Shown piece by piece: positions 1 to 6,115 of a DNA stretch of 14,616 nt. The translations under genes and the position numbers were made by a program. How positions within the stretch are numbered: the stretch's first letter is position 1; each line of letters starts with the position of its first letter. Source of the stretch: JAFGHJ01 sp964631335 (GTDB lineage: Bacteria; Hydrothermota; UBA3072); contig CAZVXD010000045.1 of NCBI GenBank assembly GCA_964631335.1, positions 1 through 14,616 on the forward strand. The letters are read 5' to 3'. Below the pieces are notes generated by a model. The model saw only the letters and a program-made list of their open reading frames with translations. It was not told the DNA's origin and made no database searches.

Positions 1-1
1 A

Positions 2-514
2 ACAGGTGAGATAATAATAGATGTTTCCGCCAATCGGGTACAGGATCTATACAACGATTTTGACAAAACCGCTCCTTACATAAAAAAAGACCTTGAAGGA
101 GAACTGGTGGAATATTTAATCGGTTGCGCGCGCGAAATAGGGAGAAGAAAATTTGTTATCCGCTTTAATATAGATGAACCTGTAGATGAAGAATCTAGTA
201 AAAGAGTAAAGGAGAGCGTAAGTAAATATTTTTGTTACTTGAAGGAAGTCGGAAGCAGCCAAATTAGAGATGTGTTGCGAAGGTCTTTTTTTCTCTTATT
301 TTTAGGATTGGGTCTTCTTATGCTGTCTTTATGGGTAAACCGAATTACGGCGTCCATGGAAAATGTTTTTGTTCAAATTATAGCCCCGGGTTTGACGGTT
401 GTCGCCTGGGTATCCTTGTGGGAAGCAATCGCCACATTTTTAATACAGTGGAGAACAAAACGTAAAGAGATAGGTCTTTGTGAGCGGATTTCCGGAGTAG
501 ATATTTCCTTTTAA
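2..514 (+). CDS. 3' part of a two-helix membrane protein of unknown function (start outside window)
   Basis: The reading frame is open from base 2, so the gene begins upstream of the window. About 170 residues are visible, ending in TAA at 512-514. A GTG at 107 could be read as a start, but the upstream codons read as ordinary protein (acidic, with IIIDVSAN near the edge), so I treat the gene as 5'-truncated. The visible part has a soluble N-terminal half, then two hydrophobic helices at visible residues about 95-113 and 122-148, joined by a short loop. It ends in a short basic/amphipathic tail. I do not recognise the family. The visible segment carries no catalytic motif. It is separated from the following ABC transporter genes by about 215 bp containing a separate promoter, so it is probably not in their operon. 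Confidence 0.7.
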   Translation, partial: TGEIIIDVSANRVQDLYNDFDKTAPYIKKDLEGELVEYLIGCAREIGRRKFVIRFNIDEPVDEESSKRVKESVSKYFCYLKEVGSSQIRDVLRRSFFLLFLGLGLLMLSLWVNRITASMENVFVQIIAPGLTVVAWVSLWEAIATFLIQWRTKRKEIGLCERISGVDISF

Positions 515-531
515 CTCCGTCAAAAGACCTT

Positions 532-624
532 GCCGTTCGAGCTCCGAGGTATTTTCCTGAACAGTATTCCTTACTCATTTTGTTGTTTACGACCGTGCCC
601 GTTCGGTTTCCGAGACGCTTTCCT
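532..624. repeat. Imperfect 27-bp direct repeat, two copies 66 bp apart
   Basis: Bases 532-558 and 598-624 align without gaps with 19 of 27 identities. They share the cores CCGTTCG, TCCGAG and TTTCCT in the same order and spacing. The repeat lies in the 216-bp spacer between the truncated membrane protein and the ABC transporter genes, where I find no convincing gene on either strand. It may be a decayed dispersed intergenic element. A chance origin is not excluded, because only two copies are seen. Confidence 0.35.
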
Positions 625-692
625 TAGCGGCAATCCCTCTGATTCTGCCGACGAAATTAATAAAAAAGGGGAGGGGCAATTGTTGGTAAGCC

Positions 693-721
693 TTGACAAA
701 AACCCCTAAAATAACTATAAA
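693..721 (+). promoter_or_regulatory. Strong sigma-70-type promoter of the ABC exporter operon
   Basis: TTGACA at 693-698 and TATAAA at 716-721 are separated by 17 bp, an almost ideal housekeeping promoter. The expected transcription start, about 7 bases after the -10 box, is near 728. The ATG is at 731 and has no Shine-Dalgarno sequence before it, so the transcript is predicted to be leaderless or nearly so. Confidence 0.75.
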
Positions 722-730
722 TAGCGGATT

Positions 731-2446
731 ATGAAAGAATTGAAGGGTTTATTGAAGCTTCTGTTAAAATACAGGAGAAGAGTTATCCTCGGAGTTTTAT
801 TTTTGCTGATTGTGGACGGCAGTCATATGGTTATTCCCTGGGTATTGAAGTTTGTTGTAGACGACCTGGGTTCTTTGCCTCTTTCTCGTCCTTTATGGTT
901 CTACATTTCTGTTATTCTGGGCATCGGTTTTTTGGTTTTGATTTTCAGGTATTTATGGAGACTTTTTATAATAGGGGCATCGAGAATGATAGAGAAGGAT
1001 ATAAGAAATGATTTTTATCGGCGTTTGATGTCTCTCGGAGCTCGTTTCTATCATGAAACCGACGCCGGGGATATTATGGCACGCGCCACAAACGATGTTA
1101 AAGCCGTTCAGGAAGCAGCCGGGCTCGGAGTGGTGATTGCCGCCGATGTTCTGTTTATGGGTGTTTTCTCTGTCATTATGATGTTTTATATAAGCAAACC
1201 ATTGACCCTCTATACTCTTAGTGTCGGTCCTTTTATTGCTTTTACCACATATTATTTCGGTAAAATGATTCACATAAAATTCGAGCGCTCACAGGAAGGA
1301 TTTTCTCTTTTATCGGGTAAAGCCCGGGAGTTCATAAACGGAATACTCATAATAAGAAATTACGCGCAGGAAAAAGAAGCCGTGCGCGATTTCAACGAAG
1401 TTAACAGAGAATACCTCATGAGAAGCATGGGTTTAGTAAAATACTGGGCCGGTTTTCGACCCGCGATTTTCTTTCTGGCGTCGATCGCGTTTGCGATAGT
1501 TTTATTCTTTGGCAGCAAAAGTGTTATCGGCGGCAGTATTACACTGGGTTCTTTTGTGGCATTCTTTTATTATCTCGATCTTTTGATATGGCCTATGGTG
1601 GCTATTGGTATAGTTGTTAATATAATAGAGCGCGGGACAGCTTCTCTTAAAAGATTGAACAGAATCTTAAATCTCGAGCCTGAAATTAAAAACATGGGAA
1701 GCAAAAGTATCCGTACGGGTTTTATCGAATTTAAAAATGTTTATTTTAGTTATAACGGGACTCCTGTTTTGAAAGGGATCGACGCGAAATTTAAACCGAA
1801 TAAGAAAACAGCCGTTGTCGGCACGACCGCTTCTGGCAAATCCAGCATGGTTAATCTCATGTGGCGTAATTTCGACGCCGAAGGCGTTTTTATAGACGGA
1901 AAACCGATTCAGGATTTTTCACTGGAGAAATTAAGGGTATCTATAGGGCTGGTTCCTCAAAACACTGTTTTGTTTTCTACAACCATAAGAGATAATATTT
2001 CCTTTGGAACACCTGGAATACATGAAGAGGAAATAATCTCGGCGGCAAAGAAGGCGGAAATTTACGAGGAATTACTCGATCTGCCCGGCGGGCTGGATAC
2101 GCTTCTGGGAGAAAAAGGAACAAATTTATCCGGTGGTCAAAAACAGCGTATCGCCATAGCCAGAGCTTTGATACTCGACCCTCCGATATTAATACTCGAT
2201 GACGCCCTTTCTTCTGTAGATTCTCATACTGAGAAGGCGATAATGGAGAATATTTCCGATTTCTTAAGAAACAGGACGTCGATTATAATAAGTCACCGAA
2301 TGTCTGCTATTCAGGACGCGGATGAAATACTGGTAATGGAAAATGGGGAAATAGTGGAAAGAGGTACCCATAAGCAATTAATAAAGAATAAAGGATTATA
2401 CACGCGCCTTTACGAAAGACAAAGACTGGAGGAACTTCTGGAATGA
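731..2446 (+). CDS. ABC exporter half-transporter, MdlA/BmrC-like subunit with degenerate catalytic site
   Basis: This 571-residue protein has the standard type IV exporter layout: a six-helix membrane domain (about 15-300) followed by a nucleotide-binding domain (about 330-571). Visible motifs are a Walker A variant GTTASGKSS (364-372, with Ala where the second Gly of GxxGxGK is usual), a Q-loop Gln410, a canonical LSGGQ signature (466-470), Walker B ending in Asp490 and the H-loop His522. The residue after Walker B, normally the catalytic Glu, is Asp491. In heterodimeric exporters this marks the subunit whose own Walker motifs form the degenerate ATP site, while its intact LSGGQ completes the active site of the partner. 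Its stop overlaps the partner's start (ATGA, 4 bp), so the two are translationally coupled. The substrate cannot be told from sequence; drugs, lipids or peptides are all possible. The start at 731 lies just after a strong promoter and has no ribosome binding site. Confidence 0.93.
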   Translation: MKELKGLLKLLLKYRRRVILGVLFLLIVDGSHMVIPWVLKFVVDDLGSLPLSRPLWFYISVILGIGFLVLIFRYLWRLFIIGASRMIEKDIRNDFYRRLMSLGARFYHETDAGDIMARATNDVKAVQEAAGLGVVIAADVLFMGVFSVIMMFYISKPLTLYTLSVGPFIAFTTYYFGKMIHIKFERSQEGFSLLSGKAREFINGILIIRNYAQEKEAVRDFNEVNREYLMRSMGLVKYWAGFRPAIFFLASIAFAIVLFFGSKSVIGGSITLGSFVAFFYYLDLLIWPMVAIGIVVNIIERGTASLKRLNRILNLEPEIKNMGSKSIRTGFIEFKNVYFSYNGTPVLKGIDAKFKPNKKTAVVGTTASGKSSMVNLMWRNFDAEGVFIDGKPIQDFSLEKLRVSIGLVPQNTVLFSTTIRDNISFGTPGIHEEEIISAAKKAEIYEELLDLPGGLDTLLGEKGTNLSGGQKQRIAIARALILDPPILILDDALSSVDSHTEKAIMENISDFLRNRTSIIISHRMSAIQDADEILVMENGEIVERGTHKQLIKNKGLYTRLYERQRLEELLE

Positions 2447-4515
2447 TAAACGGTGTAAATCCTTCCTTTTTCGAAGAAGATAAAACAGGGAAGATATACG
2501 ATTCTACGATAATGAAATGGTTGATGCGTTATGTCAGGCCGTATCGTAAAATCGTCTTTATGAATATTTTCCTTCTTCTTCTTATAACCGGAATGAATCT
2601 TGCTCTTCCTTTTATTTACAAGATAGGGATAGACCGTTACGTGTCCCCCACCGGTAAAGAGGTTCTGCAAGCCGAAAAAGTACCCTCGGAGTTCAGAAAT
2701 AAAATTATTGAAAGTTCAGATAACCGTAGATTTGTAAGCCTCGTTTCGGTTAAAGAATCGGTCAAGGGGAAAATGGAAGACGAAGGGATTATTTCAGGGG
2801 ATGATTTCTATTTTATAAAGAAAACCGAAAGAGCATTACCGATAATAGCTAAAACCGAATATATTGAAGCAGATGGATTTTACCTGTTGGCATCGAAGGA
2901 AATGGCAAAGCTTTCTATAGAAGAAAGAATACATTTGCGGACCGGAGACCTCAAGGGGATCGAACAACTTGCTTTTATTTATTTGATTCTGATTATATCG
3001 ATTTTTATATTTAGCTATATTCAGGTTTACCAGATTCAAAATATCGGACAAAGAATAAGTTACAATATAAGAGAAGATATAGTTAAAAAATTTACAACAC
3101 TTGCTTACAGGTTCTTTCAGAAAAATCCTTTGGGAAGACTGGTTACCAGAGTTTCAAACGATGTGGCGGCTCTCAGCGATTTTTTCTCGGAAGTTCTGGT
3201 TTATCTGGGATCTCATATTCTGACCATCCTGGGAATATTGGGTATAATGCTGTATTTGAGCCCTCTTCTTTTTCTGGTGATACTTGCTGTTATTCCTCTG
3301 CTCGGTTTTATAACCTTTGTTTTCAGGTTGAAGGCGAGAGATGTCTATAGAGAGGTGCGCAGGAAACTTGCCGTAATTAACTCTAATATATCGGAAAACG
3401 TTTCCGGAATTTCTGTTATTAAATCGTTTGTTCAGGAAAAACGGAAAGAGGAAGAATTCTCAGATATTAATAAAGATTATTATTTAAGTACATTCAGAAT
3501 GATAAAAGTTTTTGCCATTTTCCGCCCGCTAATCGATTTGGTATATTCCGTCGGAATTGCTCTTTTAATATGGTTTGGAGGGAGAGGGATAATATCCGAT
3601 ATCGTTAGTTTCGGAACTTTTGTAGCATTTATATCCTATCTTGAGAGATTGTTCAATCCCATAAGACAGCTAAGTGAATATTTTAATGTAATGCAGTCTG
3701 CGATGGCTGCGGGAGAAAGAGTATATAATATACTCGAAAACGATGATAAAATTCCCGATGCCGCGAGGCCCCAGCGTCCGGTACTGAAGGGTGAAATCGA
3801 ATTCAAAAATGTCTGGTTTTCATATGACGGCGGAGATTGGGTGTTGAAGGATGTATCGTTTGTAATAGAGCCCGGAGAAAAGGTAGGGATAGTAGGATAC
3901 ACAGGTTCGGGTAAGACCACTATCATCAAGCTTCTCCTGCGGCTTTATGACGTCCGGAAAGGTTCGATAAAACTGGATGGCGTAGATTTAAGGAATATTG
4001 ACAAGCAATATCTGAGGAAACACATAGCAACTGTTTCTCAGGAAGCTTTCCTTTTTACCGGTAGTCTTCTTAAGAATGTCAATCTCTGGAGAAAGCCGGA
4101 TGAGAACTCCTTGAATAACGCTCTTAAGGTTTCAAATCTGGATAAAGCGATGGATAGAAAAGATATTTCACTCGATTTTACGGTTACGGAAGAAGGAGGC
4201 GGAATTTCCGCCGGAGAAAAGCAGCTGGTGACATTTGCCCGTTCTTTAATCGACGATGCGCCTGTGCTTGTTCTGGATGAGGCTACAGCCAATATCGACC
4301 CGGAAACAGAATGGCTGATTCAGGAAGCTTTGTTAAAGATGATAAAGAAACGGACTTCGCTTATCATAGCCCATAGGCTATCGACATTAAAAAGCATCGA
4401 TTCTCTGATAGTAGTTCATAAAGGTAAAATAGTAGGACGGGGAACCCACAGGGAACTTATTAAACAAAAAGAAGGTATATATAGAGCGCTCTACAAACTT
4501 CAGGAAATAGTTTGA
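2443..4515 (+). CDS. ABC exporter half-transporter, MdlB/BmrD-like subunit with extracytoplasmic insert
   Basis: This 690-residue partner of the preceding gene is about 100 residues longer than a usual half-exporter. The excess lies between helix 1 (about 36-60) and helix 2 (about 175-195), a hydrophilic insert of roughly 62-172 that should face the periplasm or outside. A comparable extracellular domain is known in BmrD of Bacillus subtilis. The nucleotide-binding domain (about 450-690) has Walker A GYTGSGKT (485-492), a Walker B with the catalytic Glu613 intact, and H-loop His644. Its signature is ISAGEK (588-593) rather than LSGGQ. These features are complementary to the first subunit and give one consensus and one degenerate ATP site, as in TM287/288 and BmrCD. 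The start ATG at 2443 overlaps the upstream stop by 4 bp, with GGAGG at 2428-2432 as ribosome binding site. Transport substrate unknown. Confidence 0.93.
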   Translation: MINGVNPSFFEEDKTGKIYDSTIMKWLMRYVRPYRKIVFMNIFLLLLITGMNLALPFIYKIGIDRYVSPTGKEVLQAEKVPSEFRNKIIESSDNRRFVSLVSVKESVKGKMEDEGIISGDDFYFIKKTERALPIIAKTEYIEADGFYLLASKEMAKLSIEERIHLRTGDLKGIEQLAFIYLILIISIFIFSYIQVYQIQNIGQRISYNIREDIVKKFTTLAYRFFQKNPLGRLVTRVSNDVAALSDFFSEVLVYLGSHILTILGILGIMLYLSPLLFLVILAVIPLLGFITFVFRLKARDVYREVRRKLAVINSNISENVSGISVIKSFVQEKRKEEEFSDINKDYYLSTFRMIKVFAIFRPLIDLVYSVGIALLIWFGGRGIISDIVSFGTFVAFISYLERLFNPIRQLSEYFNVMQSAMAAGERVYNILENDDKIPDAARPQRPVLKGEIEFKNVWFSYDGGDWVLKDVSFVIEPGEKVGIVGYTGSGKTTIIKLLLRLYDVRKGSIKLDGVDLRNIDKQYLRKHIATVSQEAFLFTGSLLKNVNLWRKPDENSLNNALKVSNLDKAMDRKDISLDFTVTEEGGGISAGEKQLVTFARSLIDDAPVLVLDEATANIDPETEWLIQEALLKMIKKRTSLIIAHRLSTLKSIDSLIVVHKGKIVGRGTHRELIKQKEGIYRALYKLQEIV

Positions 4516-4549
4516 AGATGCTTTTATATATTCAGTTGTTTGATAATTC

Positions 4550-4573
4550 CATGGCGTAGTCCATGATTTTTTT
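4550..4573 (+). terminator. Possible weak intrinsic terminator after the ABC genes
   Basis: CATGG (4550-4554) and CCATG (4561-4565) can pair around a 6-base loop, followed by A and seven T residues (4567-4573). The stem is only 5 bp, so efficiency is doubtful. The position 35 bases after the stop codon fits. Confidence 0.35.
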
Positions 4574-4620
4574 GCTCTGGATGTTCTTAAGTACTGTCAG
4601 TCAATTTTTTGTTTTTTCGC

Positions 4621-4815
4621 AAAAACTTTGCCACGAAGGCACCAAAACGCAAAGTTTTTAATTTTTTTTGTAATGTTAGGGATAAACCCCGATGCTACGT
4701 TTATTCATTGGCTTGTCCTGTGGAATGGAAATTATTCGTGTTATTTGTTTGCCCTCGTAGGGAAGTATGACTGTATCGGGGTAGGGAGGCGCGACCGTTC
4801 AGGGTGCAGTTCTGT
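4621..4815. repeat. Degenerate hairpin-type intergenic repeat cluster A
   Basis: A perfect 10-bp inverted repeat, AAAAACTTTG (4621-4630) with CAAAGTTTTT (4650-4659), encloses the motif CCACGAAGGCACCAAAACG. Further on, the minus strand of about 4666-4705 reads as a unit of the form GTAGC..CGGGGTT..CCC..AACA, which resembles the GTAGCG-TTGGGTT unit in the spacer near 9490. Near 4780-4805 a GTAGGGAGGCGCGACC segment looks like another decayed unit. Together with the clusters near 9425-9630 and 14474-14545, this looks like a dispersed REP-like family. The 4516-4941 spacer holds no convincing gene; a 65-codon frame inside it lacks a ribosome binding site and overlaps these repeats. Confidence 0.45.
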
Positions 4816-4876
4816 GGCTAATTAAATAGATTCCGCGAATCTAAGCTAAATTGTTGAATTGTCAAATAGTAAAAAC

Positions 4877-4903
4877 AACTACATTTTCTACATGTTCTAC
4901 ATG
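4877..4903. repeat. CTACATG-type short repeats, including a tandem 9-mer
   Basis: TTCTACATG occurs twice in perfect tandem (4886-4903). The 19-base stretch 4877-4895 matches 16 of 19 bases of the last 19 bases of the window (14598-14616). This suggests a short dispersed element that continues past the window end. Confidence 0.45.
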
Positions 4904-4941
4904 TGAATATTCAAGGTGGGGTTGGGATTGACGTTATACCC

Positions 4942-4980
4942 TTGACTTTTTTAGAAACGCCTTTAATATAGTACTATATT
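4942..4980 (+). promoter_or_regulatory. Promoter of the sulfur operon with a 16-bp palindromic operator
   Basis: A -35 box TTGACT (4942-4947) is followed by an AATATAGT stretch supplying a -10 element: AATATA at 4965-4970 with a 17-bp spacer, or TATAGT at 4967-4972 with 19 bp. Exactly over the -10 and start region lies a perfect 16-bp palindrome, AATATAGTACTATATT (4965-4980). A dimeric repressor bound there would block transcription. Sulfurtransferase and persulfide dioxygenase genes are often controlled by persulfide-sensing repressors of the ArsR or CsoR families (BigR/SqrR, CstR). No regulator gene is in the window, so its identity is inference only. Confidence 0.6.
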
Positions 4981-5024
4981 GTAATAATTCCATTTTTGAA
5001 ATGGTTACAGGAAAGGGAGGTAAA

Positions 5025-5894
5025 ATGAGTAAAGAGTATCCTTTAGGAAAAGGTCTTTTAAAGTGGACGGAAGGAGAGTGGGTTGAAGCAAATCTTGGCG
5101 GAGATTTTTTAATCGTGGATGTTCAGCCTAACATACATGATTACATTCTTGAGCATATTCCCGGTGCCGTATATTTTAACCCTGCTCTATTGAGGGTTCC
5201 CGATAAAGGGATGCCGGGTAAATATGTGCCGGAAAAAGTTGCCGAACTGCTTTTCAGGAGGATCGGGCTTTCGAACGATTATCCTGTTGTGGTTTACACT
5301 GGTTTTGGTGGTTTTAAAGGTTGGGGTGACGGTCTGGAGCAGACAATGGTGGCTTATTCTTTTCTTAGGTTCGGGCACAATAAAGTTTACATTCTGGACG
5401 GCGGTTTGAATCAGTGGAAAAAAGAAGACAGGAAAGTTACGAAAGAGTTTCCGGGTGTGGGGGAATCCGATTTTAGAGTTGCGTTAAGAAAAGGCTTCTG
5501 GGTCGAATATGAGGAATTTAAAAAAATTAAGGATGACGGTAATGTAATTTTGCTCGACGCCAGACCTGAGAATGTTTATGAGGGTCAGGGTCCCTGGGTC
5601 AAGCCCGGTCACATACCCGGCGCGATAAATCTACCCTGGAAAAACTTAATGGCGGAAGATAATCCGGCTCTTTTAAAAGATGAAGATGAAATAAAAAGTA
5701 TTTTAGATAAAAAAGGAATAACCGATGATAAAACGGTCATTTGTTCCTGCGGGACGGGTAGAGAGGCTACAAATGAATTTGTTATGTTTAAATTCCTGCT
5801 GGAATATCCAAACGTAAAAATTTACGAAGGTTCTTTTACGGAATGGACTTCATACCCCGATAATCCTACTGTAACCGGTAAAAATCCACGGTAA
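5025..5894 (+). CDS. Thiosulfate/3-mercaptopyruvate sulfurtransferase, tandem rhodanese
   Basis: This 289-residue protein has two rhodanese domains, the usual length and layout of SseA/TST enzymes, which move sulfane sulfur from thiosulfate or 3-mercaptopyruvate to a thiol acceptor. The N-terminal domain (about 20-135) has IVDVQ and HIPGAVYFNP but no Cys in its active-site loop, so it is the structural, non-catalytic copy. The C-terminal domain (about 160-285) has LLDARP, GHIPGAINLPW and the active loop CSCGTGRE, with Cys242 as the likely persulfide-carrying residue and Cys240 two residues before it. An in-frame ATG lies 24 bases upstream at 5001, but only the ATG at 5025 has a good ribosome binding site (GGGAGG, 5015-5020), so I chose it. 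It is first in an operon with the glycyl radical mini-protein (19-bp gap) and the MBL-rhodanese gene. No signal peptide is seen, so it is probably cytoplasmic. Confidence 0.9.
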   Translation: MSKEYPLGKGLLKWTEGEWVEANLGGDFLIVDVQPNIHDYILEHIPGAVYFNPALLRVPDKGMPGKYVPEKVAELLFRRIGLSNDYPVVVYTGFGGFKGWGDGLEQTMVAYSFLRFGHNKVYILDGGLNQWKKEDRKVTKEFPGVGESDFRVALRKGFWVEYEEFKKIKDDGNVILLDARPENVYEGQGPWVKPGHIPGAINLPWKNLMAEDNPALLKDEDEIKSILDKKGITDDKTVICSCGTGREATNEFVMFKFLLEYPNVKIYEGSFTEWTSYPDNPTVTGKNPR

Positions 5895-5913
5895 AAAAAG
5901 GAGGTTTTTTTAA

Positions 5914-6087
5914 ATGGAAGAGGATATTAGTAAAGTGAAAGAAAATTCTAAAGAGCAGGTACGCGCGATAAATGCTGAAGTTTATTCCAGGGTTGTGGGC
6001 TATTATCGTCCGGTCGCGGCCTGGAATGAGGGTAAGAGGGAGGAATTCAAGGATAGGAAATATCTTTCCCGGGATTCCGGGGAGTAA
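5914..6087 (+). CDS. Stand-alone NrdD-type glycyl radical domain mini-protein
   Basis: This 57-residue protein has a charged N-terminal stretch (residues 1-18), then EVYSRVVGYYRP (22-33) and WNEGKREEFKDRKYL (37-51). These match the extreme C-terminus of anaerobic (class III) ribonucleoside-triphosphate reductase NrdD, where an activase puts a radical on the Gly of the RVxGY motif; here that would be Gly29. The rest of NrdD is absent: the catalytic barrel, the thiyl-radical Cys and the four-Cys zinc ribbon that normally precedes the loop. It is too clean to be a random fragment, with a strong ribosome binding site (AGGAGG, 5899-5904, 9 bp before ATG), its own stop, and tight spacing (19 and 28 bp) to the sulfurtransferase and MBL-rhodanese genes. 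By analogy with YfiD/GrcA, which replaces the damaged glycyl radical domain of pyruvate formate-lyase, it could rescue or complement an oxygen- or sulfur-damaged NrdD. That role is inference. Confidence 0.8.
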   Translation: MEEDISKVKENSKEQVRAINAEVYSRVVGYYRPVAAWNEGKREEFKDRKYLSRDSGE

Positions 6088-6115
6088 TAAATAATTTTAT
6101 AGAAAAGGAGGTATT

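Noticed and set aside
378..578. 66-codon open frame on the minus strand
   Set aside because: It overlaps the real plus-strand membrane protein and the 27-bp repeat, with no domain-like sequence and no ribosome binding site.
4628..4825. 65-codon open frame on the plus strand in the spacer after the ABC genes
   Set aside because: It has no ribosome binding site, its start overlaps the hairpin repeat, its composition is unlike protein, and it is filled by degenerate repeat units.
4886..4903. Possible CRISPR or microsatellite array from TTCTACATG repeats
   Set aside because: There are only two 9-bp tandem copies, with no spacers and no cas genes.
5001..5024. Upstream ATG as start of the sulfurtransferase
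   Set aside because: It lies about 20-25 bases after the predicted transcription start with no Shine-Dalgarno sequence, whereas GGGAGG sits right before the in-frame ATG at 5025.
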